Shown here: positions 56,659 to 64,000 of the stretch, in pieces
How positions within the stretch are numbered: the stretch's first letter is position 1
Layout: each line of letters starts with the position of its first letter
Origin: VFMC01 sp044238435
GTDB lineage: Bacteria; Actinomycetota; Acidimicrobiia; Acidimicrobiales; Ilumatobacteraceae
Assembly: GCA_044238435.1 (NCBI GenBank)
Contig: JBIIDH010000005.1
Location: 1 to 64,000, forward strand
Length of the DNA: 64,000 nucleotides
Reading direction: 5' to 3'
Notes under the pieces: model-generated
Told to the model about the DNA's origin: nothing
Database searches by the model: none
The model's input: the letters and a program-made list of their open reading frames with translations, nothing else
Made by a program: the position numbers and the translations under genes

Positions 56659-59109
56659 TCAGGCCTTCACACGTGCATTGGTCGGGTCGTAGAGGGGTGA
56701 GAGGGTGGCCTGCGCGGCGACACGACCGGTGGCCACCTCCAGTTCGTAGGTGCCGGCGAGCACCCAGTCGGCGGTCACCCCGTCGGGGTCGCGCACGTAG
56801 CCGAGGCCGATCGAGCGGTCGATCGTGTACCCGAAGCCACCGCTGGTGAGCCAGCCAACCCGCTCGCCGTCGCGGTAGATGGTCTCACGTCCCAGCAGCA
56901 CCACCGCCGGGTCGACGGTGAAGGTGGTGAGCATCTTGCGCACCCCGTTCGCTCGTTGCGCAGCGATGGCGTCGCGGCCACGGAAGTCGATGTCGGTGCG
57001 CGACTTCACGGCCCAGCCGAGGCCGGCCTCGATGGGGGTGTGGTCGGGGCCGATGTCGCTGCCCCAGGCGCGGTAGCCCTTCTCGAGCCGGCAGCTCTCG
57101 ATGGCGCGATATCCGCCGTGACGCAGGCCGTGCGCTGCGCCCGCCGAGGTGATCATGTCGAACACCGTGGCGGCGTATTCGACCGGTAGGTGCAGTTCCC
57201 AGCCAAGTTCGCCCATGTAGGTGATGCGCAGGGCACGCACGGGGCATCCGGCGATGCCGATGGTCTGCATCCTGGCGAACGGGAAGGCCTCGTTGCCCAT
57301 GTCGGCGCGGGTGACCGACTGCAGGATCGCCCGGGCATTCGGCCCCATCAGGGTGAGCACCGACCAGCCCGAGGTGATGTCGAAGAGCTGCGCGTTCATC
57401 CCGGCGGGGATGCTGCGCGCGATCCAGTCGAAGTCGTGGGTGGCGAAGCCGGTGCCGGTGACGAGGTAGTACTCGTCGTGCGCCACCCGGCCGACGGTGA
57501 GGTCGGCCTGGATGCCGCCGGCGTCGTCGAGCATCTGGGTGTAGGTGAGCGAGCCCACGGGCTTGCGCACGTTGTTGGCGCAGATCCAGTCGAGCGCAGC
57601 ACCGGCGTCGGGGCCCTTCAGCGCGAACTTGGCGAACGACGTCTGGTCGATCAACACCGCGGCCTCGCGACACGCCCGGTGTTCGCGGCCCACGGCGGCG
57701 AACCAGTTCTGGCGGCCGTAGGTGTAGACGTCGTGCGGGACCTCGCCAGCGGAGGTGTCGGCGAACCAGTTCGGCCGCTCCCAACCGAGCTTCTCGCCGA
57801 ACACGGCACCCGCGTCGGCGAGGCGGCTGTACAGGGGCGACGTGCGGCACGGGCGGCCGCTGTGGTGCTCTTCGAACGGCCAGGCCATCGTGTAGTGCTT
57901 GGCGTAGGCCTCGAGCGTGCGGGTGCGCACCCAGTCGGTGTCGCGGTGCGGCCGCCCGAAGCGGCGCAGGTCGACCACCCACAGGTCGTAGGGCGGGCGG
58001 CCGTCGTGCACCCACTGCGCGAGCGCCTGGCCAGCCCCGCCACCGGCTGCGATGCCGAACGCGTTGAACCCGGCCCCGACGTAGAAGTTGGGCAGCTCGG
58101 GCGCTTCGCCGAGGATGAAGTTGCCATCGGGGGTGAAGCTCTCGGGTCCGTTGATGAGGGTGCGGATACCGGTCTCGGCCAGCGCGGGCACGCGGCCGAT
58201 GGCCAGCTCCATGATGGGCGCGAAGTGGTCGTAGTTCTCGGCCAGCAACTGGAACTGGAACGGGCGGGGGATGCCGTCGACCGCCCACGGGATGGGGTTC
58301 GGCTCGTAGCCGCCCATCACCAGGCCACCCACCTCCTCCTTGTAGTACGTCAGCCGGTCGGGGTCGCGCAGCGTGGGCAGGGTACGCGGCACCTCGGGGG
58401 TGAACTGCTCGGTGATGACGTACTGGTGCTCCACCGACACAAGGGGCACGGCCACGCCCACCGTGGCGGCGAGATCGCGGGTCCACTGGCCGGCGCACAC
58501 CACCACCTTCTCGCACTCGATGCGGCCCTGATCGGTGACCACGGCTCGCACCACACCGTCCACCACTTCGATGCTCAGCACCTCGGTGTCCTCGCACAGC
58601 GTGGCCCCGGCCATGCGGGCGCCACGGGCCAGTGCCATGGTGATGTCGCTGGGGTTGGCCTGGCCGTCGGTGGGCAGGAACGCAGCCCCCACCAGGTCGT
58701 CGACCTGCATCAGTGGCCACAGCTCCTGGGCCTCGCGCGGGGTGAGCAGGTGCATCTCGAGACCGAAGCTCTTGGCCGTGGTGGCCTGTCGCTTCACCTC
58801 GGTCCAGCGCTCCTCGTTGCAGGCCAGGCGCAGGCCGCCGTTCATCTTCCAGCCGGTTGCCTGGCCGGTCTCGGCCTCGAGGGTCTTGTACAGCTCGACC
58901 GAGTTGCCGAGCAGCTGGGTGATGTTGGCGCTGGTGCGCAACTGGCCCACCAGGCCGGCGGCGTGGAACGTGGAGCCGGAGGTGAGCTTGTGCTTCTCGA
59001 CGAGCACGGTGTCGGTCCAGCCGAGCTTGGCGAGGTGGTACGCGGTGGAGCAGCCGACGATGCCGCCGCCGATCACCACTGCCCGCGCCGAGGTGGGGAG
59101 ATCTGCCAT
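56659..59109 (-). CDS. Dimethylglycine/sarcosine dehydrogenase-like FAD protein with GcvT domain (copy 2)
   Basis: An 816-aa paralogue of copy 1: GGGIVG near residue 14, His49 in GSTFHAAG as covalent-FAD site, folate domain in the C-terminal half (YMGELGWELHLP, EKGYRAWGSDIG). First gene of a three-gene operon, divergent from the DeoR regulator across 66 bp. Two similar enzymes in a row suggest one for dimethylglycine and one for sarcosine, but sequence alone cannot assign them. The ATG is preceded by no strong ribosome site. Confidence 0.9.
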   Translation of the reverse strand: MADLPTSARAVVIGGGIVGCSTAYHLAKLGWTDTVLVEKHKLTSGSTFHAAGLVGQLRTSANITQLLGNSVELYKTLEAETGQATGWKMNGGLRLACNEERWTEVKRQATTAKSFGLEMHLLTPREAQELWPLMQVDDLVGAAFLPTDGQANPSDITMALARGARMAGATLCEDTEVLSIEVVDGVVRAVVTDQGRIECEKVVVCAGQWTRDLAATVGVAVPLVSVEHQYVITEQFTPEVPRTLPTLRDPDRLTYYKEEVGGLVMGGYEPNPIPWAVDGIPRPFQFQLLAENYDHFAPIMELAIGRVPALAETGIRTLINGPESFTPDGNFILGEAPELPNFYVGAGFNAFGIAAGGGAGQALAQWVHDGRPPYDLWVVDLRRFGRPHRDTDWVRTRTLEAYAKHYTMAWPFEEHHSGRPCRTSPLYSRLADAGAVFGEKLGWERPNWFADTSAGEVPHDVYTYGRQNWFAAVGREHRACREAAVLIDQTSFAKFALKGPDAGAALDWICANNVRKPVGSLTYTQMLDDAGGIQADLTVGRVAHDEYYLVTGTGFATHDFDWIARSIPAGMNAQLFDITSGWSVLTLMGPNARAILQSVTRADMGNEAFPFARMQTIGIAGCPVRALRITYMGELGWELHLPVEYAATVFDMITSAGAAHGLRHGGYRAIESCRLEKGYRAWGSDIGPDHTPIEAGLGWAVKSRTDIDFRGRDAIAAQRANGVRKMLTTFTVDPAVVLLGRETIYRDGERVGWLTSGGFGYTIDRSIGLGYVRDPDGVTADWVLAGTYELEVATGRVAAQATLSPLYDPTNARVKA

Positions 59110-59138
59110 GGCGCGATCTTCGCGCACGGTCGATGCTG

Positions 59139-59168
59139 TTCCGACAGAAGTGTTGTTTTGTGTTGGAA
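59139..59168. promoter_or_regulatory. Candidate DeoR operator between divergent genes
   Basis: TTCCGACA (59139-59146) and TGTTGGAA (59161-59168) are inverted arms with 7 of 8 matches and a 14-nt T-rich spacer containing GTGTTGTTTTGTGTTG direct repeats. It lies 8 nt before the DeoR start. Confidence 0.45.
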
Positions 59169-59175
59169 TGCTCAG

Positions 59176-59922
59176 ATGGCTGTGTACGAGCAGGAAGTGC
59201 TGAGCGCTGTCGCCCTGCGCGGCACCATCAGTGTGCGCGAACTGGCGACGCTGCTGCACGTCAGCGAACAGACCGTCCGCAGGGTGGTGAAGCCGTTGGT
59301 CGAGCGCGGCGCGATCGACAAGGTGCACGGCGCGATCGTGGGCCGCAGCCACCCGGGTGAGGCTCCGTTCCTCGCGCGCATGGCGGTGCACCAGCGCGAG
59401 AAGGTGGCGATCGCCGGTGCGGTCGCCGCGTTGGTGCACGACGGCGACACGGTGGCGCTCGACACCGGCAGCACCACCGGCTTCGTGGCCCAGGCGTTGC
59501 GCCAGCACCGTGGGCTGACGGTGGTCACGAACAGCACGTTCATCGCCACCACGCTGGCCACGATCCCCGGCAACCGGGTGCACATGGCGGGCGTCGAACT
59601 GCGCAACCACGACGGCGCGTCGTTCGATGCCACGGCGTTCTCCGTGGTGCGCAGCATGAGCGTCCGGGTGGCGATCCTCAGCGCGTCGGCACTCTCGGCG
59701 GAGCGCGGCCTGATGGTGAACGAGCGGTGCGAGGCCGAGATGTCGGCCGCGATGGGCGGCATCGCCGAGCGGCGGGTGTTCGCCGTCGACTCGTCGAAGT
59801 TCGGGCTCGCCGGGTTGGTGGTGCTGCCGCCGTTGCGAACGGGCGACGTGTTCGTGACCGATCGCGCTCCGGGGCGGGCGGCTCGGTCGGCGCTCGGGCC
59901 TGCGGAGATCCGGGTGGTGTAG
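59176..59922 (+). CDS. DeoR-family transcriptional regulator
   Basis: A 248-aa regulator with an N-terminal helix-turn-helix (residues about 16-55, TISVRELATLLHVSEQTVRR) and a C-terminal DeoRC domain carrying the phosphate-binding DTGSTTGFVA and NSTFIA loops. DeoR proteins usually sense phosphorylated small molecules, which fits the kinase-like gene in the divergent operon. It probably controls that operon and itself through the dyad at 59139-59168, and perhaps the lyase gene 22 nt downstream. Confidence 0.88.
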   Translation: MAVYEQEVLSAVALRGTISVRELATLLHVSEQTVRRVVKPLVERGAIDKVHGAIVGRSHPGEAPFLARMAVHQREKVAIAGAVAALVHDGDTVALDTGSTTGFVAQALRQHRGLTVVTNSTFIATTLATIPGNRVHMAGVELRNHDGASFDATAFSVVRSMSVRVAILSASALSAERGLMVNERCEAEMSAAMGGIAERRVFAVDSSKFGLAGLVVLPPLRTGDVFVTDRAPGRAARSALGPAEIRVV

Positions 59923-59944
59923 GGCCTTCGTTACGCTCGCAGTC

Positions 59945-61423
59945 GTGGAACCCCTCGTACTCGGCCGCGACGCAGTCGACACCGGCACCATCGCCCGCTT
60001 CGCCGCTGCACCCACGCGCATGACCCTGCATCCCGATGTCGCTGCTGCGGTGCGAGCCAACGCCGTGGAAGCGAACGCAGCCGCCCTCACCGGCGCCGCG
60101 TACGGTCGCACCACCGGCGTGGGAGCCAACCGCGACGTGGCGGCCGACGACAGCGACGACCTGCACGGGATGCGTCTGGTGCGCTCGCACGCCACCGGTG
60201 CCGGCACGGTGCTGGGCGCCGAGGTCGGCCGGGCGACGATGTTGATCCGCGCCCATCAACTGGCGGCTCCGGGCTCGGGGCTGCCGCTCGACGTGCTCGA
60301 GGCGTTGACGGCCGCGATCAACGACGGCAGGGTGCCCCCGGTGCGCGCCCTCGGTGGCATCGGCACGGGCGACATCGCTGTGCTCGGCGAGGTGGCCCTG
60401 TGCCTGCTGGGTGAGCGTCCGTGGCTGGATGGGGAGGTGTGCCCATACCTCGAACACATCGGGGGCAACGCCGCGCTCGCCTTCATGAGTTCCAGCGCGC
60501 CCACCCTCGCCGTCGCTGCGCTCGCAGCGGAATCGCTGCGGCGGCTCACCCGTTCTTCGCTGCTGGTGGCGGCGATGGGGTTGGCTGCTGTCCGTGCCAA
60601 CCCGCAGCAGTGGTCGCATGCAGCCGCCGCCGCCCGTCCCTCCGACGGTGTGGTGGCCGTGGTGTCGCTGCTGCAGCGCACGCTCGAGGCTTCGCAGTGG
60701 CATGCTCCCCGCACGCAGGATCCTCTGTCGTGGCGCACGATCCCGTACGTGGCGGGGCCGTTCTGGCAGGCCGTCGACGAGCTCCGCGCCGAGGTCGATG
60801 CCTGTGTCGGTGCCCGGGCCGAGAACCCCCGGTTCGTCGACGGCTCGGTGTGGCACCACGGCGCGTTCATGCTCACGAGCCTCGGCCTGCGGCTCGACAC
60901 CGCCCGGCTCGCGCTCACCCAGTGGACCGCCACCTCGCTGGCCCGGCTGGTGAAGCTGCACGATCCCGCCTACACCGGACAGCATCGATTCCTCGCGTCG
61001 GGCCCCGATGGAAGCTCGGGCCACATGGTGCTCGAGTACACCGCCGCCTCGGCGCTCGAGTCGGTGCGCTCGCTGGCCGAGCCGTGCAGCCGCGGCACGG
61101 TGACGATCTCGCTCGGCAACGAGGACCACGCATCGTTCGCGAGCCGAGGTGCGGTGGCGGCGATGGAGGCCGTGCGATGCGCCGAGGTGGCCGTGGGCTG
61201 CGAGTTGTTGTCGGCGGCTCGGGCGCTCCGTTCGGCCCAGGGCTCGGAGATCGGGGGCGTGACGGTCGGGGGCGTGACGGTCGGGGGCGTGACGGTCGGG
61301 GGCCCGCTGGCCACAGTGCTGGATTACTGCTCGGACCTCGGTGAGGTGCCCGACGACCGCCCGTTGATCGACGAGGTGCAGCGGGCTTCGACGGTGCTGC
61401 AGGCGCTGTCCGACCTCGCGTGA
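59945..61423 (+). CDS. Aromatic amino acid lyase-fold protein with altered MIO motif (possible ergothionase-like lyase)
   Basis: A 492-aa member of the histidine/phenylalanine ammonia-lyase family. Tyr53 (AYGRTTGVGAN), His82 (SHATG), Arg264 and the NEDHASF Glu are kept. The MIO triad Ala-Ser-Gly reads Gly-Thr-Gly (residues 140-142), the INGT Asn is Ser (SSS at 182-184) and the Tyr of QDPYSxR is Leu261. The usual electrophile may therefore be absent. Ergothionase, which eliminates trimethylamine from ergothioneine, is a lyase of this fold that does not rely on MIO, so a trimethylammonium substrate would fit this locus; this is inference. The C-terminus contains a GGVTV tandem repeat. Confidence 0.8.
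   Translation: MEPLVLGRDAVDTGTIARFAAAPTRMTLHPDVAAAVRANAVEANAAALTGAAYGRTTGVGANRDVAADDSDDLHGMRLVRSHATGAGTVLGAEVGRATMLIRAHQLAAPGSGLPLDVLEALTAAINDGRVPPVRALGGIGTGDIAVLGEVALCLLGERPWLDGEVCPYLEHIGGNAALAFMSSSAPTLAVAALAAESLRRLTRSSLLVAAMGLAAVRANPQQWSHAAAAARPSDGVVAVVSLLQRTLEASQWHAPRTQDPLSWRTIPYVAGPFWQAVDELRAEVDACVGARAENPRFVDGSVWHHGAFMLTSLGLRLDTARLALTQWTATSLARLVKLHDPAYTGQHRFLASGPDGSSGHMVLEYTAASALESVRSLAEPCSRGTVTISLGNEDHASFASRGAVAAMEAVRCAEVAVGCELLSAARALRSAQGSEIGGVTVGGVTVGGVTVGGPLATVLDYCSDLGEVPDDRPLIDEVQRASTVLQALSDLA
61251..61303 (+). repeat. 15-bp tandem repeat, 3.5 copies, inside the lyase gene
   Basis: The unit TCGGGGGCGTGACGG occurs perfectly at 61251, 61266 and 61281, with a half copy at 61296. Because 15 is a multiple of 3 it stays in frame and encodes repeated GGVTV. 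Confidence 0.9.
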
Positions 61424-61429
61424 CCCGAC

Positions 61430-61435
61430 TAGAGT
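61430..61435 (+). promoter_or_regulatory. -10 hexamer TAGAGT, leaderless promoter for the betaine-type importer
   Basis: TAGAGT ends 7 nt before the ATG at 61443, in the 19-nt gap after the lyase gene. It suggests the importer can be expressed separately. Confidence 0.5.
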
Positions 61436-61442
61436 CCGGCGG

Positions 61443-62465
<1,023 letters not shown>

Positions 62466-62466
62466 C

Positions 62467-64000
62467 GTGGCGGTCGCCGCCGTGCCACCGTCGCACTCGA
62501 CATCGGCATCGCTGCTGTCGCGTCGGTGGGTCGTGCCCACGGTGGTGTTCGCCGCGCTGTTCTCGGCGGCTCTGGTGGCCGAGCCCGACGTGCCGAGTTG
62601 GCTCGACATCGGTCTGCAGAAGTGGGTGAAGGACCGCTACCTGTGGACGGTCCAGCACAGCGACAGCTGGATCTTCCGCTACGTCTTCGACCCCATCGGT
62701 GACGCGCTCGATTGGGCGGTGCGGCACACGATCGACCTGTTCGAACTGCTGCGCTGGCCCGGCGTCGTTGCTGTGGCAGCAGCGATCGCCTGGCGCACCG
62801 GTGGAGTCCGTGCAGCAGTCAGTGCCGGGCTGGCGATGTTCGTCGTCGGTGTGCTCGGCGTGTGGGACCCGGCGATGATCACCCTGGCAGTGATGCTGGT
62901 GTCGGTGGTCATCGCCCTCGCGATCGGCATTCCTCTGGGTATCTGGACGGCACGTTCCGATCGAGCCGAACGTGTGCTGCGCGGATTTCTCGACACGGCG
63001 CAGGTGATGCCTGCGTTCGTGTACCTCATCCCCATCGTGGTGTTCTTCGGCATCAAGTACCCGCCGGCGGTGGTGGCGACCGTGATCTACGCCGTGCCAC
63101 CCGCAGTGCGGTTGACGAACCATGGGCTGCGCAACGTGCCGGTGGTGAGCAACGAGGTGGCCGAGTCGTTCGGCTGCACGCCCTGGCAGCAACTGCTGAA
63201 GGTGCAACTGCCCATGGCGCGGCGCACCATCCTGCTCGGCCTCAACCAGGTCATCATGATGGCGTTCGGCATCGTGGTCATCGCATCGATCCTCGGCTCA
63301 GCCGATCTCGGCGGACTGGTCTTGAAGGGCCTCCAGAAGAACGATGTCGGCGCTGCGTTCGTGCCCGGTCTGGCCATCGTGCTGCTCGCGGTGGCCCTCG
63401 ACCGGATGTGCACCGGCGAGCGTGGCGTCGCGGCACCCGTCCGCAGGCAGCAGACACTGACCGCTGTGGCGGTGGTCGCCACAGCGGTGGTCGGTGGTCG
63501 CCTGTTCGGCCAGGCCACCTTCCCGACGGGGCTCTCGGTCGACATCGCCGACACCGTGAACGACGTCGTCGACTGGTTCCAGGGCGGCTTGCTCGATGTG
63601 GCCACAACCATCAACGACTTCCTCGTCACCGACCTGCTCGAGCCGATGCGGTCATTCCTCGTCGACCAACCGTGGCTGGTGATCGTGGTGTTCGTGGCGG
63701 TGGTCGCCTACCTGAGCAAGGGGTGGCGTCTCGCCCTGGGCTGCTCGATCTGCCTCATCGCCATCGGGGCGATGGGCGAGGTGCCGGGCGGCGAGGGTGG
63801 CCGTACCTCGATGTGGGACCTGGCCATGAACACGCTCAGCCAGGTGCTCGTCGCGATCGTCATCAGCGTGCTCATCGCCCTGCCCCTCGGCGTGTGGGCC
63901 GGCCGTTCGACGCGGGTCGAGCGCGCACTGCGCCCACTGCTCGACTTCGCCCAGGTGATGCCGCAATTCGTCTACCTCATCCCGGTGCTGTTCCTGTTCG
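62467..64000 (+). CDS. Betaine-type ABC transporter permease with duplicated permease domain (partial, runs off the window)
   Basis: At least 511 aa, cut by the window end with no stop. From GTG 62467, a hydrophobic N-terminus is followed by a ProW-type permease domain (AQVMPAFVYLIPIVVFFG at about residue 180, then ESFGCTPWQQLLKVQLPMARRTI as coupling loop). After a second helical stretch the motif recurs as AQVMPQFVYLIPVLF near residue 497. So two BPD_transp_1 domains are joined in one chain, whereas ProW/OpuAB proteins usually carry one. A substrate-binding protein gene is expected beyond the window. Confidence 0.88.
   Translation, partial: MAVAAVPPSHSTSASLLSRRWVVPTVVFAALFSAALVAEPDVPSWLDIGLQKWVKDRYLWTVQHSDSWIFRYVFDPIGDALDWAVRHTIDLFELLRWPGVVAVAAAIAWRTGGVRAAVSAGLAMFVVGVLGVWDPAMITLAVMLVSVVIALAIGIPLGIWTARSDRAERVLRGFLDTAQVMPAFVYLIPIVVFFGIKYPPAVVATVIYAVPPAVRLTNHGLRNVPVVSNEVAESFGCTPWQQLLKVQLPMARRTILLGLNQVIMMAFGIVVIASILGSADLGGLVLKGLQKNDVGAAFVPGLAIVLLAVALDRMCTGERGVAAPVRRQQTLTAVAVVATAVVGGRLFGQATFPTGLSVDIADTVNDVVDWFQGGLLDVATTINDFLVTDLLEPMRSFLVDQPWLVIVVFVAVVAYLSKGWRLALGCSICLIAIGAMGEVPGGEGGRTSMWDLAMNTLSQVLVAIVISVLIALPLGVWAGRSTRVERALRPLLDFAQVMPQFVYLIPVLFLF

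Overview
The window is a high-GC, densely coding stretch of a bacterial chromosome, most likely from an actinobacterium of the Acidimicrobiia type. This is inferred from codon bias, from the actinobacterial order gcvH-garA-ftsR-nuclease-merR, and from many genes that appear to be read from leaderless transcripts. No transposase, integrase, CRISPR array or rRNA is visible. There is one tRNA gene (Pro, anticodon GGG). No gene-free stretch exceeds 300 bases; the largest gaps are 26332-26556, 53124-53308, 45801-45950 and 38079-38223.

Layout. 1-12 kb: a phosphoribosyltransferase and a FAD oxidoreductase, then a catabolic unit with a creatininase-family amidase, an M20 carbamoylase/allantoate-type amidase and a VOC protein on the plus strand. 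Facing it on the minus strand are a gamma-glutamyltransferase, a luciferase-like flavoenzyme, a cytosine-deaminase-type amidohydrolase and an SsuABC/NMT1-like ABC importer. 12-26 kb: mixed metabolism (GDPD, aldehyde dehydrogenase, Gfo/Idh/MocA, MFS, acyl-CoA synthetase, acyl-CoA dehydrogenase) and housekeeping (ispH, a DUF512 radical-SAM-like protein, der). 26-30.6 kb: tRNA-Pro followed by a three-gene pilin-like operon whose middle product joins a prepilin N-terminus to a von Willebrand A domain. 30.6-39.3 kb: core genes (SRAP, HIT, SDR, CDP-alcohol phosphatidyltransferase, a sugar nucleotidyltransferase joined to a degenerate phosphomannomutase, gcvH-garA-ftsR-bifunctional nuclease-MerR) and a protein with a Lys/Ala/Pro-rich tail.

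39.5-64 kb is the most interesting part: an apparent catabolic region for quaternary amines (glycine betaine or a relative). It holds three dimethylglycine/sarcosine dehydrogenase-like flavoproteins fused to GcvT-type folate domains, an ETF pair, a choline-kinase-like phosphotransferase and a betaine-type ABC importer with a duplicated permease domain. It also holds a seven-gene operon encoding a complete corrinoid methyl-transfer system: corrinoid protein, DUF1638, a 'virulence factor'-family protein, methyl-THF:corrinoid methyltransferase, an ASKHA/ferredoxin reductive activator, a non-pyrrolysine MttB-family methyltransferase and a methylene-THF reductase. A MIO-lyase-like protein whose MIO triad and other active-site residues are altered lies between a DeoR regulator and the importer; it could be an ergothionase-type lyase. 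The proposed flow is: import of the betaine, removal of one methyl by MttB and corrinoid to THF, oxidation of methyl-THF by the reductase running in reverse, then removal of the remaining N-methyls by the flavoproteins, with electrons passed to ETF. The substrate is inferred, not shown.

Across the window, about twenty start codons lie 6-8 nt (one 10 nt) downstream of a TAnnnT hexamer, which points to widespread leaderless transcription and was used to choose several starts.
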